Shown: one piece after another, positions 17,143-27,241 of the stretch | Layout of the letters: every line of letters starts with the position of its first letter | How positions within the stretch are numbered: position 1 is the first letter of the stretch | DNA from: Siminovitchia fordii DSM 16014 = CIP 108821 | Lineage (GTDB): Bacteria > Bacillota > Bacilli > Bacillales > Bacillaceae_C | Assembly (NCBI RefSeq): GCF_000374565.1 | Contig: NZ_KB894697.1 | Span: 55,390-119,389, forward strand | Direction of reading: 5' to 3' | Length of the DNA stretch: 64,000 nucleotides | Position numbers and translations under genes: made by a program | Notes under the pieces: model-generated | What the model saw: only the letters and a program-made list of their open reading frames with translations | Told to the model about the DNA's origin: nothing | The model's database searches: none

Positions 17143-18429
17143 ATGAAGAGAAAGTTTAAATTTACTTTGGCATCTCAAATTCTTGTCGGATTAATTCTGG
17201 GTATTATTGTCGGAGCCATATTTTATGGAAATCCTGCCGTAGAAACGTACTTGCAGCCAATTGGTACTATTTTCATAAACATGATAAAAATGATCGTAGT
17301 ACCGATTATTATTTCTACTTTAATTCTAGGTGTTGCCGGAACAGGCGATCTAAAAAAATTAGGCAAACTTGGCGGGAAAACACTGATTTATTTTGAAGTT
17401 GTAACAACGATTGCGATTATCGTTGGTCTATTATCTGCCAATCTCTTCAAACCGGGCGAAGGTTTGGATATGTCGGCACTTTCCAAAGGCAATATCGATC
17501 AATATATCCAGACGACGGAAGAGGTGCAGAGTGAAGGCCATGGTATTTTGGACATTATTGTAAACATTGTTCCAAGTAATGTGATCCAATCGATGGCTGA
17601 AGGAGATATGCTTCCCATTATCTTCTTTTCCGTCTTATTTGGTTTAGGAATTGCAGCGATTGGCGAAAAAGGAAAACCTGTGCTTGCCTTCTTTGAAGGC
17701 GTAGCAGATGCTATGTTTTGGGTGACAAATTTTATTATGAAGTTTGCCCCATTCGGTGTATTTGCTTTAATTGGTGTATCGGTTTCAAAATTCGGTTTAG
17801 AATCATTAATTCCACTTGGAAAACTAATGATTCTTGTCTATGCAACGATGCTCTTTTTTATTGTTGTTGTACTTGGAGGTATTGCGAAGCTTGCTGGAAC
17901 AAGTGTTTTCCACATCATAAAGTTATTGAAAGATGAGTTGCTTCTGGCTTATTCAACTTCTAGCTCTGAAACAGTATTGCCAAAGGTGATGCAGAAAATG
18001 GAAAAGTTCGGATGTCCAAAAGATATTGTTTCTTTTGTAGTTCCGACCGGTTATTCCTTTAACTTGGATGGCTCTACATTGTATCAAGCTCTTGCAGCGC
18101 TTTTTATTGCTCAAATTTATGGGATTGATTTAAGTATTTCGGAACAAATTACGCTTGTATTGGTATTGATGGTAACATCCAAAGGAATTGCCGGGGTGCC
18201 GGGAGTTTCATTCGTAGTATTACTTGCAACTTTAGGAACGGTAGGAATTCCACTTGAAGGGCTCGCATTTATTGCAGGGATCGATAGACTTCTTGATATG
18301 GCGCGTACGGTTGTAAACGTAGTAGGCAATGCATTGGCTACAGTTGTGATGTCTAAGTGGGAAGGTCGATTCGGCAATATAAAGGAAGAGACAAACTACT
18401 CATCTATTAAGGAACTTGCGGAAAATTAA
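17143..18429 (+). CDS. Dicarboxylate/amino acid:cation symporter (DAACS family)
   Basis: A 428-residue membrane carrier of the GltP/GltT/DctA family that brings in glutamate, aspartate or C4-dicarboxylates with protons or sodium. Diagnostic motifs are all present: the serine-rich STSSSETVLPKVM, GYSFNLDGSTLYQ, TSKGIAGVPGVSFVVL, and DRLLDMARTVVNVVGNALA. It follows the GlnK/GlnL genes by about 100 bp and is probably their regulatory target. Substrate choice between glutamate and dicarboxylates cannot be settled by eye. Confidence 0.93.
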   Translation: MKRKFKFTLASQILVGLILGIIVGAIFYGNPAVETYLQPIGTIFINMIKMIVVPIIISTLILGVAGTGDLKKLGKLGGKTLIYFEVVTTIAIIVGLLSANLFKPGEGLDMSALSKGNIDQYIQTTEEVQSEGHGILDIIVNIVPSNVIQSMAEGDMLPIIFFSVLFGLGIAAIGEKGKPVLAFFEGVADAMFWVTNFIMKFAPFGVFALIGVSVSKFGLESLIPLGKLMILVYATMLFFIVVVLGGIAKLAGTSVFHIIKLLKDELLLAYSTSSSETVLPKVMQKMEKFGCPKDIVSFVVPTGYSFNLDGSTLYQALAALFIAQIYGIDLSISEQITLVLVLMVTSKGIAGVPGVSFVVLLATLGTVGIPLEGLAFIAGIDRLLDMARTVVNVVGNALATVVMSKWEGRFGNIKEETNYSSIKELAEN

Positions 18430-18474
18430 AATAGTGATAGAAAAAAGGGCTCATTTTTCAGATACCCCCAAACT

Positions 18475-18512
18475 AAAGCCTCAACCTTTGTATGCAGCTT
18501 GGTTGAGGCTTT
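18475..18512. terminator. Hairpin after the symporter gene
   Basis: AAAGCCTCAACC pairs perfectly with GGTTGAGGCTTT (12 bp). Only a short T-run. Confidence 0.7.
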
Positions 18513-18528
18513 GGTTAGAATGAAAGAA

Positions 18529-18577
18529 GTGCCAGGCTCCTGAATATATATGGCTTCAGGAACCTGGCACCGTTTTT
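18529..18577 (+). terminator. Second, long terminator hairpin
   Basis: GTGCCAGGCTCCTGAA pairs with TTCAGGAACCTGGCAC with one mismatch and is followed by GTTTTTC. It separates the symporter from the convergent BCCT gene. Confidence 0.75.
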
Positions 18578-18648
18578 CTTTTCTGTGAGGCAAATGGCAG
18601 TGACAGACTTTATTGAAAGCACTTTTTCCTCAAGAAGGAAATGGTACA

Positions 18649-20142
18649 TTATCTTTTTTGTATCAAGCGGGATTCCGACCTTATTCCCTTCATAAAGGAT
18701 ATGCCCATTAAAATAATGACAATGGCAAAAGGGAGCGCTGCAATGATGAGCATATTTTGTAAACCTTGTGTTCCGCCAAAGTAAACGACGACAGCTGCTA
18801 TCGTTGATTGAATGAGCCCCCATATGATTTTGATGGAGTTTCCGGGATTTAGCAGGCCGTTTGTACTCAGCATGCCAAGTACGAAAGTGGCGGAATCCGC
18901 GGAAGTGACAAAGAAAATAACGATAACGAAGATAGTCAAGATAGACAAGAATTTGCCGAGTGGATACTCAGCCAGCACTCCAAACGTTGACGTCTCCAGT
19001 GTAAAATCGGAAATGGCTGAAATGCCAAGCTGCTCCACTTGCAATGCGGAAACGCCGAATACCGCAAAAAAGATGAAGCAGACAAGTGATGGCAGCAACA
19101 AAACGCCAAACAGGAATTCCTTCACTGTCCGTCCCTTTGAAATCCTAGCAATAAAAATCCCAACGAAAGGAGCCCAAGAGATCCACCATGCCCAATAGAA
19201 AATCGTCCAGCTGTTGATCCAACCTCGGTTCTTTTCATCGAGAGGAGCCAGTCTGAGACTCATTTCAAAGAAATCCGAAATATAGGTACCCAGCGTATTG
19301 GTAAACATATTAAGGATATACATGGATGGTCCCACAGTAAACAGGAGAATAAGCAGGAATACGGCTAATCCCATATTGAGATTACTCAAGTACTTGATTC
19401 CTTTCCCAATTCCAGACCAAGCTGACCAGATAAACAGGACCGTTGCAACTGCGAGCACAATCAGTTGGATAGTAAAACTATTCGGCATCCCAAACAAAAA
19501 GGACAGCCCGCCTGTAATCTGTGCAGATCCGAAGCCGAGCGTAGCAGCAACACCTACGATCGTCGCAAACACAGCCAGCACATCAATCCACTTGCCAAGT
19601 GGTCCTCTCATGAGTTTCTCTCCGAACAAAGGCGTCAAAGTTGCGCTAATAAGGCCAGGGGCCCCACGGTTGAATTTGAAGTAGGCCAGAACCAATCCGA
19701 CAATCCCGTAGACTGCCCAAGCGTGTATACCCCAGTGGAAAAAAGAGTATTTCAGGGAATCTTTTATAGCTTCATTAGTCCCTTCTTCACTTAAAGGACT
19801 GCTGATAAATGCGTGAGATATCGGTTCAGCGGTCGTCCAAAAGACCAATCCCATCCCCATGCCTGCGCTGAAGAGCATCGCAAACCATGAAGATCGGCTG
19901 AACTCAGGCTCGTCATCCTTCTTTCCCAGTTTCATATTACCGTAGCGGGAAAACGCCAAGAAAACACAAAAAAGAAGAATGGCGATAACAAGCAGTAAAT
20001 AAAACCAGCCAAAATCCATGTAAATTCGATTAGTCAGAGCGGTTGTAAATGAATTTAGGTTTTCTGGAGCAACCGCTCCCCAAATCACAACTATTAATGA
20101 AATAGCTATGGAATACCAGAATACCTGTGTTGCTTTTTTCAT
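18649..20142 (-). CDS. BCCT-family betaine/choline/carnitine transporter
   Basis: A 497-residue, 12-TM carrier of the OpuD/BetP family importing glycine betaine or related osmolytes. Hallmarks: SAGMGMGLVFWTTAEPI, FHWGIHAWAVY, the tryptophan-rich WSAWSGIGKGIKYLSNLN, and WAWWISWAPFVGIFIARISKGRT. It lacks the long cytoplasmic tail of osmoregulated BetP. Start ATG 20142 follows AAAGAGGTG. It stands alone between opposite-strand neighbours. Confidence 0.93.
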   Translation of the reverse strand: MKKATQVFWYSIAISLIVVIWGAVAPENLNSFTTALTNRIYMDFGWFYLLLVIAILLFCVFLAFSRYGNMKLGKKDDEPEFSRSSWFAMLFSAGMGMGLVFWTTAEPISHAFISSPLSEEGTNEAIKDSLKYSFFHWGIHAWAVYGIVGLVLAYFKFNRGAPGLISATLTPLFGEKLMRGPLGKWIDVLAVFATIVGVAATLGFGSAQITGGLSFLFGMPNSFTIQLIVLAVATVLFIWSAWSGIGKGIKYLSNLNMGLAVFLLILLFTVGPSMYILNMFTNTLGTYISDFFEMSLRLAPLDEKNRGWINSWTIFYWAWWISWAPFVGIFIARISKGRTVKEFLFGVLLLPSLVCFIFFAVFGVSALQVEQLGISAISDFTLETSTFGVLAEYPLGKFLSILTIFVIVIFFVTSADSATFVLGMLSTNGLLNPGNSIKIIWGLIQSTIAAVVVYFGGTQGLQNMLIIAALPFAIVIILMGISFMKGIRSESRLIQKR

Positions 20143-20484
20143 GCGTCACCTCTTTAAAAATAATACTGTTAAATTTTTTCAACCTATTCATCGTAACATA
20201 AATCTGGTTGGTGCTTCCATGAACGTCAAAAATCATTACGTAATTGGGTAAAGGGAAACAATAAAAAGGAGGTAAGCCGGATAGGACAAAAAAGCTCTGG
20301 GCATGTCTTTTAAGAGGTCTTATCCAACGGAAATGCAGTTATAACGATATTCAGATCGTACACACATTACCCGCCAATTGATTACCTCACATTGAAACGA
20401 TGACGATATCAGCCACTTAACAGAAAATCCCCTCAAATCGAGATACACATCATTTTTTCCCAATAAAATAGGCGCTTGCCGCTC
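20143..20484. other. Intergenic region upstream of BCCT gene and TetR operon
   Basis: About 340 bp with the divergent BCCT promoter; no further structure identified apart from the operators that follow. Confidence 0.4.
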
Positions 20485-20533
20485 TTGACCACACTGGTCT
20501 ATCTTTGGTAAATTAAAAGCGACCAGTGTGGTC
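20485..20533 (+). promoter_or_regulatory. Promoter and twin operators of the TetR-ABC operon
   Basis: GACCACACTGGTC (20487-20499) and its exact reverse complement GACCAGTGTGGTC (20521-20533) are palindromic around GACCA/TGGTC. The first overlaps the -35 TTGACC (20485-20490); a -10 TAAATT lies at 20509-20514, and the second site sits at the expected transcription start. Centre spacing is 34 bp, about three turns. This is a textbook arrangement for repression by the TetR protein encoded next. Confidence 0.8.
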
Positions 20534-20579
20534 TAATTGGTTAAAAAGAATTATATATTTTACAAAGGGGGAATTGGAC

Positions 20580-21218
20580 ATGAATCAATCATTTCATAAC
20601 CTCAATTCAGATAAACAAAAAAGAATTATCAATGCAGCGTGCAAGGAATTTGCAGAGAATGGTTTTGAAAAAGCATCCACAAATCAAATTGTAAAAAATG
20701 CAAGAATTGGGAAGGGGATGCTCTTTTACTATTTCAAAAATAAAGAAGAGCTTTACCATTATTTAATTGATTACTGTTTGAACCATACCATCGAGGAATA
20801 TCTTCAAAAAATTGGTACGAGTGAACCTGATTTCATTGAGAGGCTTAAGCAGGCAGCACGACTTAAAACTGAATATCATCTAAACAATCCTGATATGGTC
20901 AAATTTTTGGCAACTTTATTCCTGAAAGATGAAAATGAAATGCCAGAGAGATTCAGAAAACGTTATAAGGAAATTATGATACTGGCTAATTCAAAGTTGT
21001 ACGACAATATTGATATAACATTATTCCGAAATGATATTGATACAGAAAAGGCCTTCAAACTGATTCGATGGTCAATAGAAGGATACCAGCAAGAATTAAT
21101 CAATCAACTTAAAAATCAAAATCTCACTACTTTAAATGTGGATCCATATTGGGATGAGTTTTATGAATATTTGGATGTGCTGAAAACAAGTTTTTACAAA
21201 GAGGAGGGGAAAAAATGA
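20580..21218 (+). CDS. TetR/AcrR-family transcriptional repressor
   Basis: A 212-residue TetR-type protein: HTH in the first 50 residues (KRIINAACKEFAENGFEKASTNQIVKNARIGKGMLFYYFKNKEELYHY) and a variable ligand domain. The start is ATG 20580, with AAAGGGGGAA upstream; a GTG at 20526 would lie inside the second operator. The stop overlaps the ATPase start (ATGA), so the repressor and exporter are one operon, presumably autorepressed through the twin operators. Confidence 0.92.
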   Translation: MNQSFHNLNSDKQKRIINAACKEFAENGFEKASTNQIVKNARIGKGMLFYYFKNKEELYHYLIDYCLNHTIEEYLQKIGTSEPDFIERLKQAARLKTEYHLNNPDMVKFLATLFLKDENEMPERFRKRYKEIMILANSKLYDNIDITLFRNDIDTEKAFKLIRWSIEGYQQELINQLKNQNLTTLNVDPYWDEFYEYLDVLKTSFYKEEGKK

Positions 21219-22129
21219 GTGTTGTAACCGTTACTGATTTAACGAAAAAATTTGGCAGATTTACGGCGTTAGATGGAGTGAATTTGGAAGTGAATGAAGG
21301 AGAAATCTTTGGTTTTATCGGTCCCAACGGTGCAGGGAAGTCGACAACGATCCGTGTGCTGCTTGGTATTTTAAAGGCAACCAAAGGAGAAGCCAAAATC
21401 TTTGGCAAGGATGCATGGTCAGATGCAGTGGACATTCATAAGCGGATCGCCTATGTACCGGGAGACGTTAATTTATGGCCTAACCTCACTGGTGGGGAAG
21501 TCATTGATTTATTCGTTAAGTTGCGCGGCGGCAATCATAGCAGCAGACGTGAGGAATTGATAAAGCGGTTTAACTTGGATCCATCCAAAAAATGCCGGAC
21601 CTATTCTAAAGGAAACCGGCAGAAAGTGGCCCTTATTGTTGCATTTTCTTCAGATGCGGATCTGTATATACTGGATGAACCAACTTCTGGTCTCGATCCA
21701 TTAATGGAACAGGTATTTCAACAGTGTGTCATGGAAGCAAAGCAGGCAGGAAAAAGTGTACTGCTGTCCAGCCATATTTTATCCGAAGTGGAGAGGTTAT
21801 GTGACCGAGTCGGGATTATTCGTCAAGGTAAAATAATTGAAACGGGTTCTTTAAGCGGGTTGCGTCATTTGACCCGTACAAATTTGCTTGTAGAAACGAA
21901 GGAACCAATAACCGCCATCCATGAATTAAAAGGTGTCCATGAGATAGAAAACAAAGATGGAGCACTGTCTTTCCAAGTAGATACAGAGGAATTGGATGCT
22001 GTCATTAAACATATAAGTCAATTTGGAATTGTTAAATTGGAGAGTGCACCGCCAACATTGGAAGATTTATTTATGCGTCATTATGAGGGGAAAGAGGAAA
22101 CAGAGATAGGAGCAGGAGGGAGTTCCTAA
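21215..22129 (+). CDS. ABC exporter ATP-binding protein (ABC-2 type)
   Basis: A 304-residue ATPase: Walker A GPNGAGKST, signature region YSKGNRQKVALI (a variant of the usual SGGQ), Walker B LYILDEPTSGLDP, and SSHILSE. The C-terminal 80 residues are an accessory domain seen in drug exporters. Partner of the permease that starts at its stop codon (TAATG). Probably exports an antibiotic or other toxic compound sensed by the TetR protein. Confidence 0.92.
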   Translation: MSVVTVTDLTKKFGRFTALDGVNLEVNEGEIFGFIGPNGAGKSTTIRVLLGILKATKGEAKIFGKDAWSDAVDIHKRIAYVPGDVNLWPNLTGGEVIDLFVKLRGGNHSSRREELIKRFNLDPSKKCRTYSKGNRQKVALIVAFSSDADLYILDEPTSGLDPLMEQVFQQCVMEAKQAGKSVLLSSHILSEVERLCDRVGIIRQGKIIETGSLSGLRHLTRTNLLVETKEPITAIHELKGVHEIENKDGALSFQVDTEELDAVIKHISQFGIVKLESAPPTLEDLFMRHYEGKEETEIGAGGSS

Positions 22130-23730
22130 TGGCTGATACGATTTTCAAACGAACTGGCAGCCTTTTAAAATTCATGATTAGACGCGACAGGATTCGTATT
22201 CCATTATGGTTAGTTGGAATCTGTTTCTTTACATTTGTTGTACCCTTAGCCTTTGACGGACTGTATGGTTCACAGCAAGAAAGGGATGTTATGGCAGAAA
22301 CAATGGAAAATCCTGCGATGACAGCAATGGTGGGGCCAGCTGATTTGAGCAACTATACGCTTGGTGTCATGACAGCCCACCAGATGTTACTTTTAACAGC
22401 TGTTGTTGTTGGGTTAATGAGCATTTTACTAGTGACACGCCATACACGTGGTGATGAGGAAAGCGGCCGAATTGAAATGATCCGGTCATTACCAGTGGGA
22501 CGGTTATCGAATTTGAATGCAGCGTTAATAGTTTACACGATAACAAATGTAATGCTGGCTCTCTTCATAGGTCTCGGATTGTACGCATTAAAAATAGAAA
22601 GCATGGGCCTGGAAGGCTCTTTACTGTATGGCGTTACATTAGGGGCAACTGGCATTTTCTTTGCAGGTGTCACAGCATGTTTTGCACAGCTTTCAGATAG
22701 CTCTCGGGGGACCATAGGCTTATCAATAGCTTTTTTGCTTATTGCTTACCTTGTACGCGGGGTTGGAGATGTTGGTAACGGAGCGTTGAGTTGGATATCT
22801 CCACTCGGATGGGTGACCAAAACTCAAATTTATGGTGAAAATAATTGGTGGCCGATTCTATTAATGATCGGGATATCTATAATTCTATTTATGATTGCAA
22901 ACTATTTAAATTCAATTCGGGATTTAGAGGCTGGTTTTTTTCCATCTAAACCCGGCAGAAAGTTTGCTTCAGCTTTTTTACAAGGTCCAATGGGTCTTGG
23001 GTTCAGACTGCAGCGTGCAGGAACTATAGCATGGGCAATTGGAATGGTTGTAATCGGTGCATCATATGGGTCCGTATTGGGGGATCTGGAATCCTTTTTT
23101 GAAGGTAACGAATTGATGGTGCAAATGCTTGCTGCCGAAGACGGGTTTTCTTATACTGACCAGTTTTTGTCGATGATAGTGATGGTCATGGCAATCATCG
23201 CTTTGATCCCGCCTTTGATGTCGATGAATAAACTGTACGGGGAGGAGAAAAAGGGCCGAATTGAGCATTTGTTGGGAAGAGCCGTTTCACGTACCAGACT
23301 GATGGCCAGTTTTTTACTTCTTTCTGTTGTCAACGGATTTGTGATGCTTTCGCTTGCTGCAATAGGGTTGTGGACAGCAGGTACATCCGTAATGGAAGGC
23401 GGCTTAGAATTCAGAACCATTTATGGAGCAGCTTTAGCATACTACCCGGCCATTATTGTAATGATAAGTGTGGCGGCTCTATTGATTGCATACTTTCCCA
23501 AGCTGACCAGCCTAATTTGGCTGTATGTAATCTATTCCTTTTTTGTTCTTTATTTGGGATCATTATTCCAATTATCAGATTGGGCCAATCGGATTACGCC
23601 ACTTGGACATATTCCTAAGCTGCCAGTTGAGGAAATAGCATGGATGCCGTTGGCCATATTGATAATCATAGCAGTTGCGGTCACAATCATCGGTTTTATT
23701 GGATATAATAAAAGGGATATTGAGACCTAA
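22129..23730 (+). CDS. ABC exporter permease (ABC-2 type, polyketide-antibiotic exporter-like)
   Basis: A 533-residue protein with about twelve TM segments, arranged as two ABC-2 halves. It has GDEESGRIEMIRSLPVGR near residue 106 and EEKKGRIEHLLGRAVSRTR near 375, the paired motif of tetronasin-type exporters. The one-base overlap with the ATPase gene indicates coupled translation. Substrate unknown. Confidence 0.85.
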   Translation: MADTIFKRTGSLLKFMIRRDRIRIPLWLVGICFFTFVVPLAFDGLYGSQQERDVMAETMENPAMTAMVGPADLSNYTLGVMTAHQMLLLTAVVVGLMSILLVTRHTRGDEESGRIEMIRSLPVGRLSNLNAALIVYTITNVMLALFIGLGLYALKIESMGLEGSLLYGVTLGATGIFFAGVTACFAQLSDSSRGTIGLSIAFLLIAYLVRGVGDVGNGALSWISPLGWVTKTQIYGENNWWPILLMIGISIILFMIANYLNSIRDLEAGFFPSKPGRKFASAFLQGPMGLGFRLQRAGTIAWAIGMVVIGASYGSVLGDLESFFEGNELMVQMLAAEDGFSYTDQFLSMIVMVMAIIALIPPLMSMNKLYGEEKKGRIEHLLGRAVSRTRLMASFLLLSVVNGFVMLSLAAIGLWTAGTSVMEGGLEFRTIYGAALAYYPAIIVMISVAALLIAYFPKLTSLIWLYVIYSFFVLYLGSLFQLSDWANRITPLGHIPKLPVEEIAWMPLAILIIIAVAVTIIGFIGYNKRDIET

Positions 23731-23740
23731 GATTTATTAT

Positions 23741-23780
23741 AGACCTTAAGTTCAATCATAGTTGAACAAGAGGTCTTTTC
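23741..23780 (+). terminator. Terminator of the TetR-ABC operon
   Basis: AGACCT and GTTCAA pair with TTGAAC and AGGTCT, with short internal loops, then TTTTC. The next 440 bp up to mqo hold no visible gene. Confidence 0.75.
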
Positions 23781-24220
23781 TTATCGAGGATCAACAAAAA
23801 ATGATGATACCAAGGCGCTTTGTCATTACCATTACCTTCTTCCAACGATTCATTGCCAGTACAAAGATCCTTATGATCATCAATAGTAAACCAAAATGAT
23901 GTATTAGAATGCCGGGATTTTAAGCAGACAGGATCGGTTGTTCACTTGTAAGGGTCAACCAATCCCTTTTTTGCAGGAAACGGACCAAGGCTTTGTTTTA
24001 TGTGGGTCTCAATGTCTCCTATGGGCAAACTTCCCTCTTTTTTATTAGCTTTAAATAGGATATAATTATTATAGAATAGTAGTGATTTTAACCGATAAAT
24101 CATTTTAGTAGACAAAGGTATGGGGTATAATTAAGTATAGAAAAGGTGTGTTCCTATGGAGGCGCCTTGTTTTTTGTGACAACTACTCTTTTTGCAAATA
24201 TAGGGATAAGGAAGGTTGTA

Positions 24221-25735
24221 ATGGGCAAGATACATGAAAAAACAGACGTTATCTTAATTGGCGCCGGAACCATGAGTGCGACTTTGGGATCTCTGCTAAA
24301 AGAATTAGCACCAGATTGGGAAATAAAAGTGTTTGAGAAACTCGGAAAAGCTGGAGAAGAAAGCTCCAACGAATGGAACAATGCAGGTACGGGCCATTCG
24401 GCGCTTTGCGAGCTTAACTACACACCCCAGAGGCCAGACGGATCCGTAGACATTAGTAAAGCGATAAAGGTGAATGAACAATTCCAGCTGTCAAGACAGT
24501 TTTGGTCTTATCTTGTTAAGAGCGATCTGATCAGCAATCCGCATGATTTCATCATGCCGATCCCTCATATGAGTTTAGTAGAGGGGGAAGAGAACGTTAC
24601 GTTTTTGAAAAAACGTTTTGAGGCGTTGTCAAGCAACCCTTTGTTCCAAGGAATGGAATTTTCCGATGATCCCGAAAAGCTGAAGGAATGGATTCCGCTT
24701 ATCATGGAAGGTCGCTCTTCGAACGAACCCATAGCGGCCACAAAAATCGACTCAGGTACGGATGTCAACTTCGGTGCTTTAACACGTATGATGTTTGATC
24801 ACTTAAAGACTAAAAACGTCGAAATCAATTATAAGCACAGTGTTGAAGATATCAAGCGCACAAGTGACGGCTTGTGGGGAGTGAAAGTCCACAATATCGA
24901 AAACAATATATGCGAATACCATGCTGCAAAGTTCGTTTTTATCGGCGGTGGGGGCGGAAGTCTGCCTTTGCTCCAAAAAACTGGTATCCCTGAGTCCAAG
25001 CATATTGGGGGCTTCCCGGTAAGTGGGCTATTCTTGGTGTGCAACAATCCGGAAATAGCGGAAAAACACCATGCAAAAGTATATGGGAAAGCGAAGGTCG
25101 GGGCTCCTCCAATGTCGGTTCCACATCTAGATACAAGGTATATCGACAACAAGAAAACTTTACTGTTTGGACCGTTCGCCGGCTTTTCACCAAAGTTCTT
25201 AAAAACAGGTTCAAACCTTGATCTGATTGGTTCCGTAAAGCCGAATAATGTCCTTACAATGTTGGCTGCAGGCGTAAAAGAGATGGCATTGACCAAATAC
25301 CTGATCCAGCAGGTCATGTTATCAAACGAAAAACGCATGGAAGAATTGCGTGAGTTTATCCCAAGCGCCAAAAGCGAGGATTGGGAGGTCGTAACAGCCG
25401 GTCAGCGCGTGCAAGTTATCAAAGATACAGAGGCCGGTAAAGGAACACTTCAATTTGGTACGGAAGTCGTCAGTGCATCTGATGGATCGATTGCTGCACT
25501 GCTTGGTGCTTCTCCTGGTGCTTCTACTGCAGTTCACGTTATGTTGGAAGTATTGGAAAAATGCTTCCCGCAGCATATAAAAGAGTGGGAGCCTAAGATA
25601 AAAGAAATGATACCTTCTTATGGAGTGTCATTAGTGGAAAACCCAGAGCTTTTCCAAGAGATTCTTACTTCTACATCAGAAACGCTTGGACTGAACGAGA
25701 ACTTACCGTTGCATAAGAGTCAGAGCGTATCATAA
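24221..25735 (+). CDS. mqo: Malate:quinone oxidoreductase
   Basis: A 504-residue FAD enzyme that oxidises malate to oxaloacetate and passes electrons to the quinone pool at the membrane face. Features: dinucleotide fold [62 protein letters not shown], and the C-terminal [17 protein letters not shown], all characteristic of Mqo. The start is ATG 24221 with AAGGAAGG 5 bases upstream; an ATG at 24158 and a start at 24146 would add an odd hydrophobic leader. Monocistronic, ended by a strong terminator. Confidence 0.95.
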   Translation: MGKIHEKTDVILIGAGTMSATLGSLLKELAPDWEIKVFEKLGKAGEESSNEWNNAGTGHSALCELNYTPQRPDGSVDISKAIKVNEQFQLSRQFWSYLVKSDLISNPHDFIMPIPHMSLVEGEENVTFLKKRFEALSSNPLFQGMEFSDDPEKLKEWIPLIMEGRSSNEPIAATKIDSGTDVNFGALTRMMFDHLKTKNVEINYKHSVEDIKRTSDGLWGVKVHNIENNICEYHAAKFVFIGGGGGSLPLLQKTGIPESKHIGGFPVSGLFLVCNNPEIAEKHHAKVYGKAKVGAPPMSVPHLDTRYIDNKKTLLFGPFAGFSPKFLKTGSNLDLIGSVKPNNVLTMLAAGVKEMALTKYLIQQVMLSNEKRMEELREFIPSAKSEDWEVVTAGQRVQVIKDTEAGKGTLQFGTEVVSASDGSIAALLGASPGASTAVHVMLEVLEKCFPQHIKEWEPKIKEMIPSYGVSLVENPELFQEILTSTSETLGLNENLPLHKSQSVS

Positions 25736-25748
25736 ATACATGTAAAAA

Positions 25749-25795
25749 AAGGACGGCTCTTGTACTTCCTGCTTAGGAATACAAGAGCCGTCCTT
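25749..25795. terminator. Bidirectional terminator between mqo and L,D-transpeptidase
   Basis: AAGGACGGCTCTTGTA pairs perfectly with TACAAGAGCCGTCCTT, with an extra TTCCT-GCTT-AGGAA apical stem; A-run on the left and T-rich on the right. Confidence 0.9.
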
Positions 25796-25798
25796 CCT

Positions 25799-27232
25799 TT
25801 AATAGACCACAACCGGATCGTATGTGTTGAGATTATCATAAACGGTTTTCATAACGTCGGGAGGTGTGTTGACGCAGCCTGCCGAACCTTGTTTTAGATA
25901 CGCATTTCCAGCCCAATTTTTCCGCCAATCGGCATCGTGGAAGCCTTGCCCGTCATTTGTGAATGGAACCCAGTATTTTACATCCACGGAGTAGTTGGGA
26001 TTGCCTACTGCACTTCCTCTAAGTGTATATGGAGAGGCTTTATAAAGAACGTACCAAACTCCGGGTGATGTTCCTTCATTGGTGCTCATTTTCCCCGTCA
26101 CTACATGCGTTGTAACAACCAATTTTCCGTTTTTATAGATCCAAATTCTCTGGTCTGCAATGGATACTTCAGCATACGTGTCGCCAATGCCGTTGTTCGC
26201 TGTTGTTTCATACCCAATGCCTTCATTATTCCAGCCAAGTCCGTAGATATTGGAAGCAGAGGTCGATTTCTTTCCTTTTTCAAAAGCTTTCTGAAGCATC
26301 TCCGTTTCTTTCTCAGCATTTATTGCCCAGCCATAGCCCCCTGCTTTTACCGTAATAACCTTTCCTGAATGAGTCTTGAATTTGAAATCTTTATTTAAGG
26401 TGGATTGGGCATTATTGATTTCTTCCACTTTTTTTTGAATGTCACTGTCAATGATAGATATTTTCCCGTCATTTGAGATGGAAGCTTTTTTTATCAATTC
26501 ATTCGCTTTTAAGGTGTACACTTTGTCCTGTACCTTATAATCGATAGTTCGCTGTATAAAACCCTGCAGCCTTTTCTCATTTTCTTTTATAATCGGGCTG
26601 TCCGATTTAATTGGCTGTATGAAAACAGGTTCCAAATGGATATCACTCGTGTAGATTTGTTTGTCATAATCTTTTAACAGAGCGTTAATATCATACTGTT
26701 CTCCATCTTTACTTTCCGATATGACAATTTTGCCCTGATCCCATTTCACCTGAGCATCTTGGGGTGCTTGCAAATTCTTATTCAAGGCTACAAGTTTATC
26801 TTCTGTTAGCTTTTTCATTGTTTGGCTTCGGAATTGATCGGTTTTTTCAGGTGCGAGTGAATAATCTTTTGACTTTGTAGAAGGAAAGAACGTCCACTGT
26901 TTTTTCAATAGTTTTTTAACTTCAGGCAAATCCTGATCCGTAAATGCCATCTGTGTGTCTTTTTCATCTAAAATCAGTTCTTTTCCAATATAGACCCTGT
27001 TTTTTAGTTTAGATGTTTTTAATTTATTCATTACCTGATCAGAAGTCATTCCACCGACTTTGATGCCGTTAATTGTAATGTTCGGATTGAAGCGGGTTGC
27101 CTGATAATAGCTCAATCCTGCAAAAATTAAAGCGATAATGATGATGGTTCCAATGACAATGAAATTGCGCTTTCCGGGTTTTTTTGATCGATTGCCCCTC
27201 TCTACATCAATTGGTTCATTTACCGCACTCAT
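25799..27232 (-). CDS. Membrane-anchored L,D-transpeptidase (YkuD) with peptidoglycan-binding-like domains
   Basis: A 477-residue protein: cytoplasmic N terminus, one TM helix (about 22-44), two repeated VanW/PG-binding type regions (INGIKVGGMTSDQVMNKL and later TVKAGGYGWAINAEKE), and a C-terminal YkuD catalytic domain (IADQRIWIYKNGKLVVTTHVVTG ... GFHDADWR ... GSAGCVNTP with the nucleophilic Cys). It makes 3-3 or lipoprotein-type crosslinks in the wall in this family. The Cys motif is SAGCVN rather than the common SHGCIN. ATG 27232 has GGAGGG 7 bases upstream; ATG 27238 is too close. Confidence 0.9.
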   Translation of the reverse strand: MSAVNEPIDVERGNRSKKPGKRNFIVIGTIIIIALIFAGLSYYQATRFNPNITINGIKVGGMTSDQVMNKLKTSKLKNRVYIGKELILDEKDTQMAFTDQDLPEVKKLLKKQWTFFPSTKSKDYSLAPEKTDQFRSQTMKKLTEDKLVALNKNLQAPQDAQVKWDQGKIVISESKDGEQYDINALLKDYDKQIYTSDIHLEPVFIQPIKSDSPIIKENEKRLQGFIQRTIDYKVQDKVYTLKANELIKKASISNDGKISIIDSDIQKKVEEINNAQSTLNKDFKFKTHSGKVITVKAGGYGWAINAEKETEMLQKAFEKGKKSTSASNIYGLGWNNEGIGYETTANNGIGDTYAEVSIADQRIWIYKNGKLVVTTHVVTGKMSTNEGTSPGVWYVLYKASPYTLRGSAVGNPNYSVDVKYWVPFTNDGQGFHDADWRKNWAGNAYLKQGSAGCVNTPPDVMKTVYDNLNTYDPVVVY

Positions 27233-27241
27233 AAACATTCC

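Noticed and set aside
20526..20579. N-terminal extension of the TetR protein
   Set aside because: It would begin inside the operator; ATG 20580 has a strong ribosome site and the normal family length.
24146..24220. N-terminal extension of Mqo
   Set aside because: The extra 25 residues do not belong to the family; a good ribosome site sits right before ATG 24221.
24829..25371. 180-codon antisense frame within mqo
   Set aside because: Shadow of a well-supported gene; no ribosome site or promoter.
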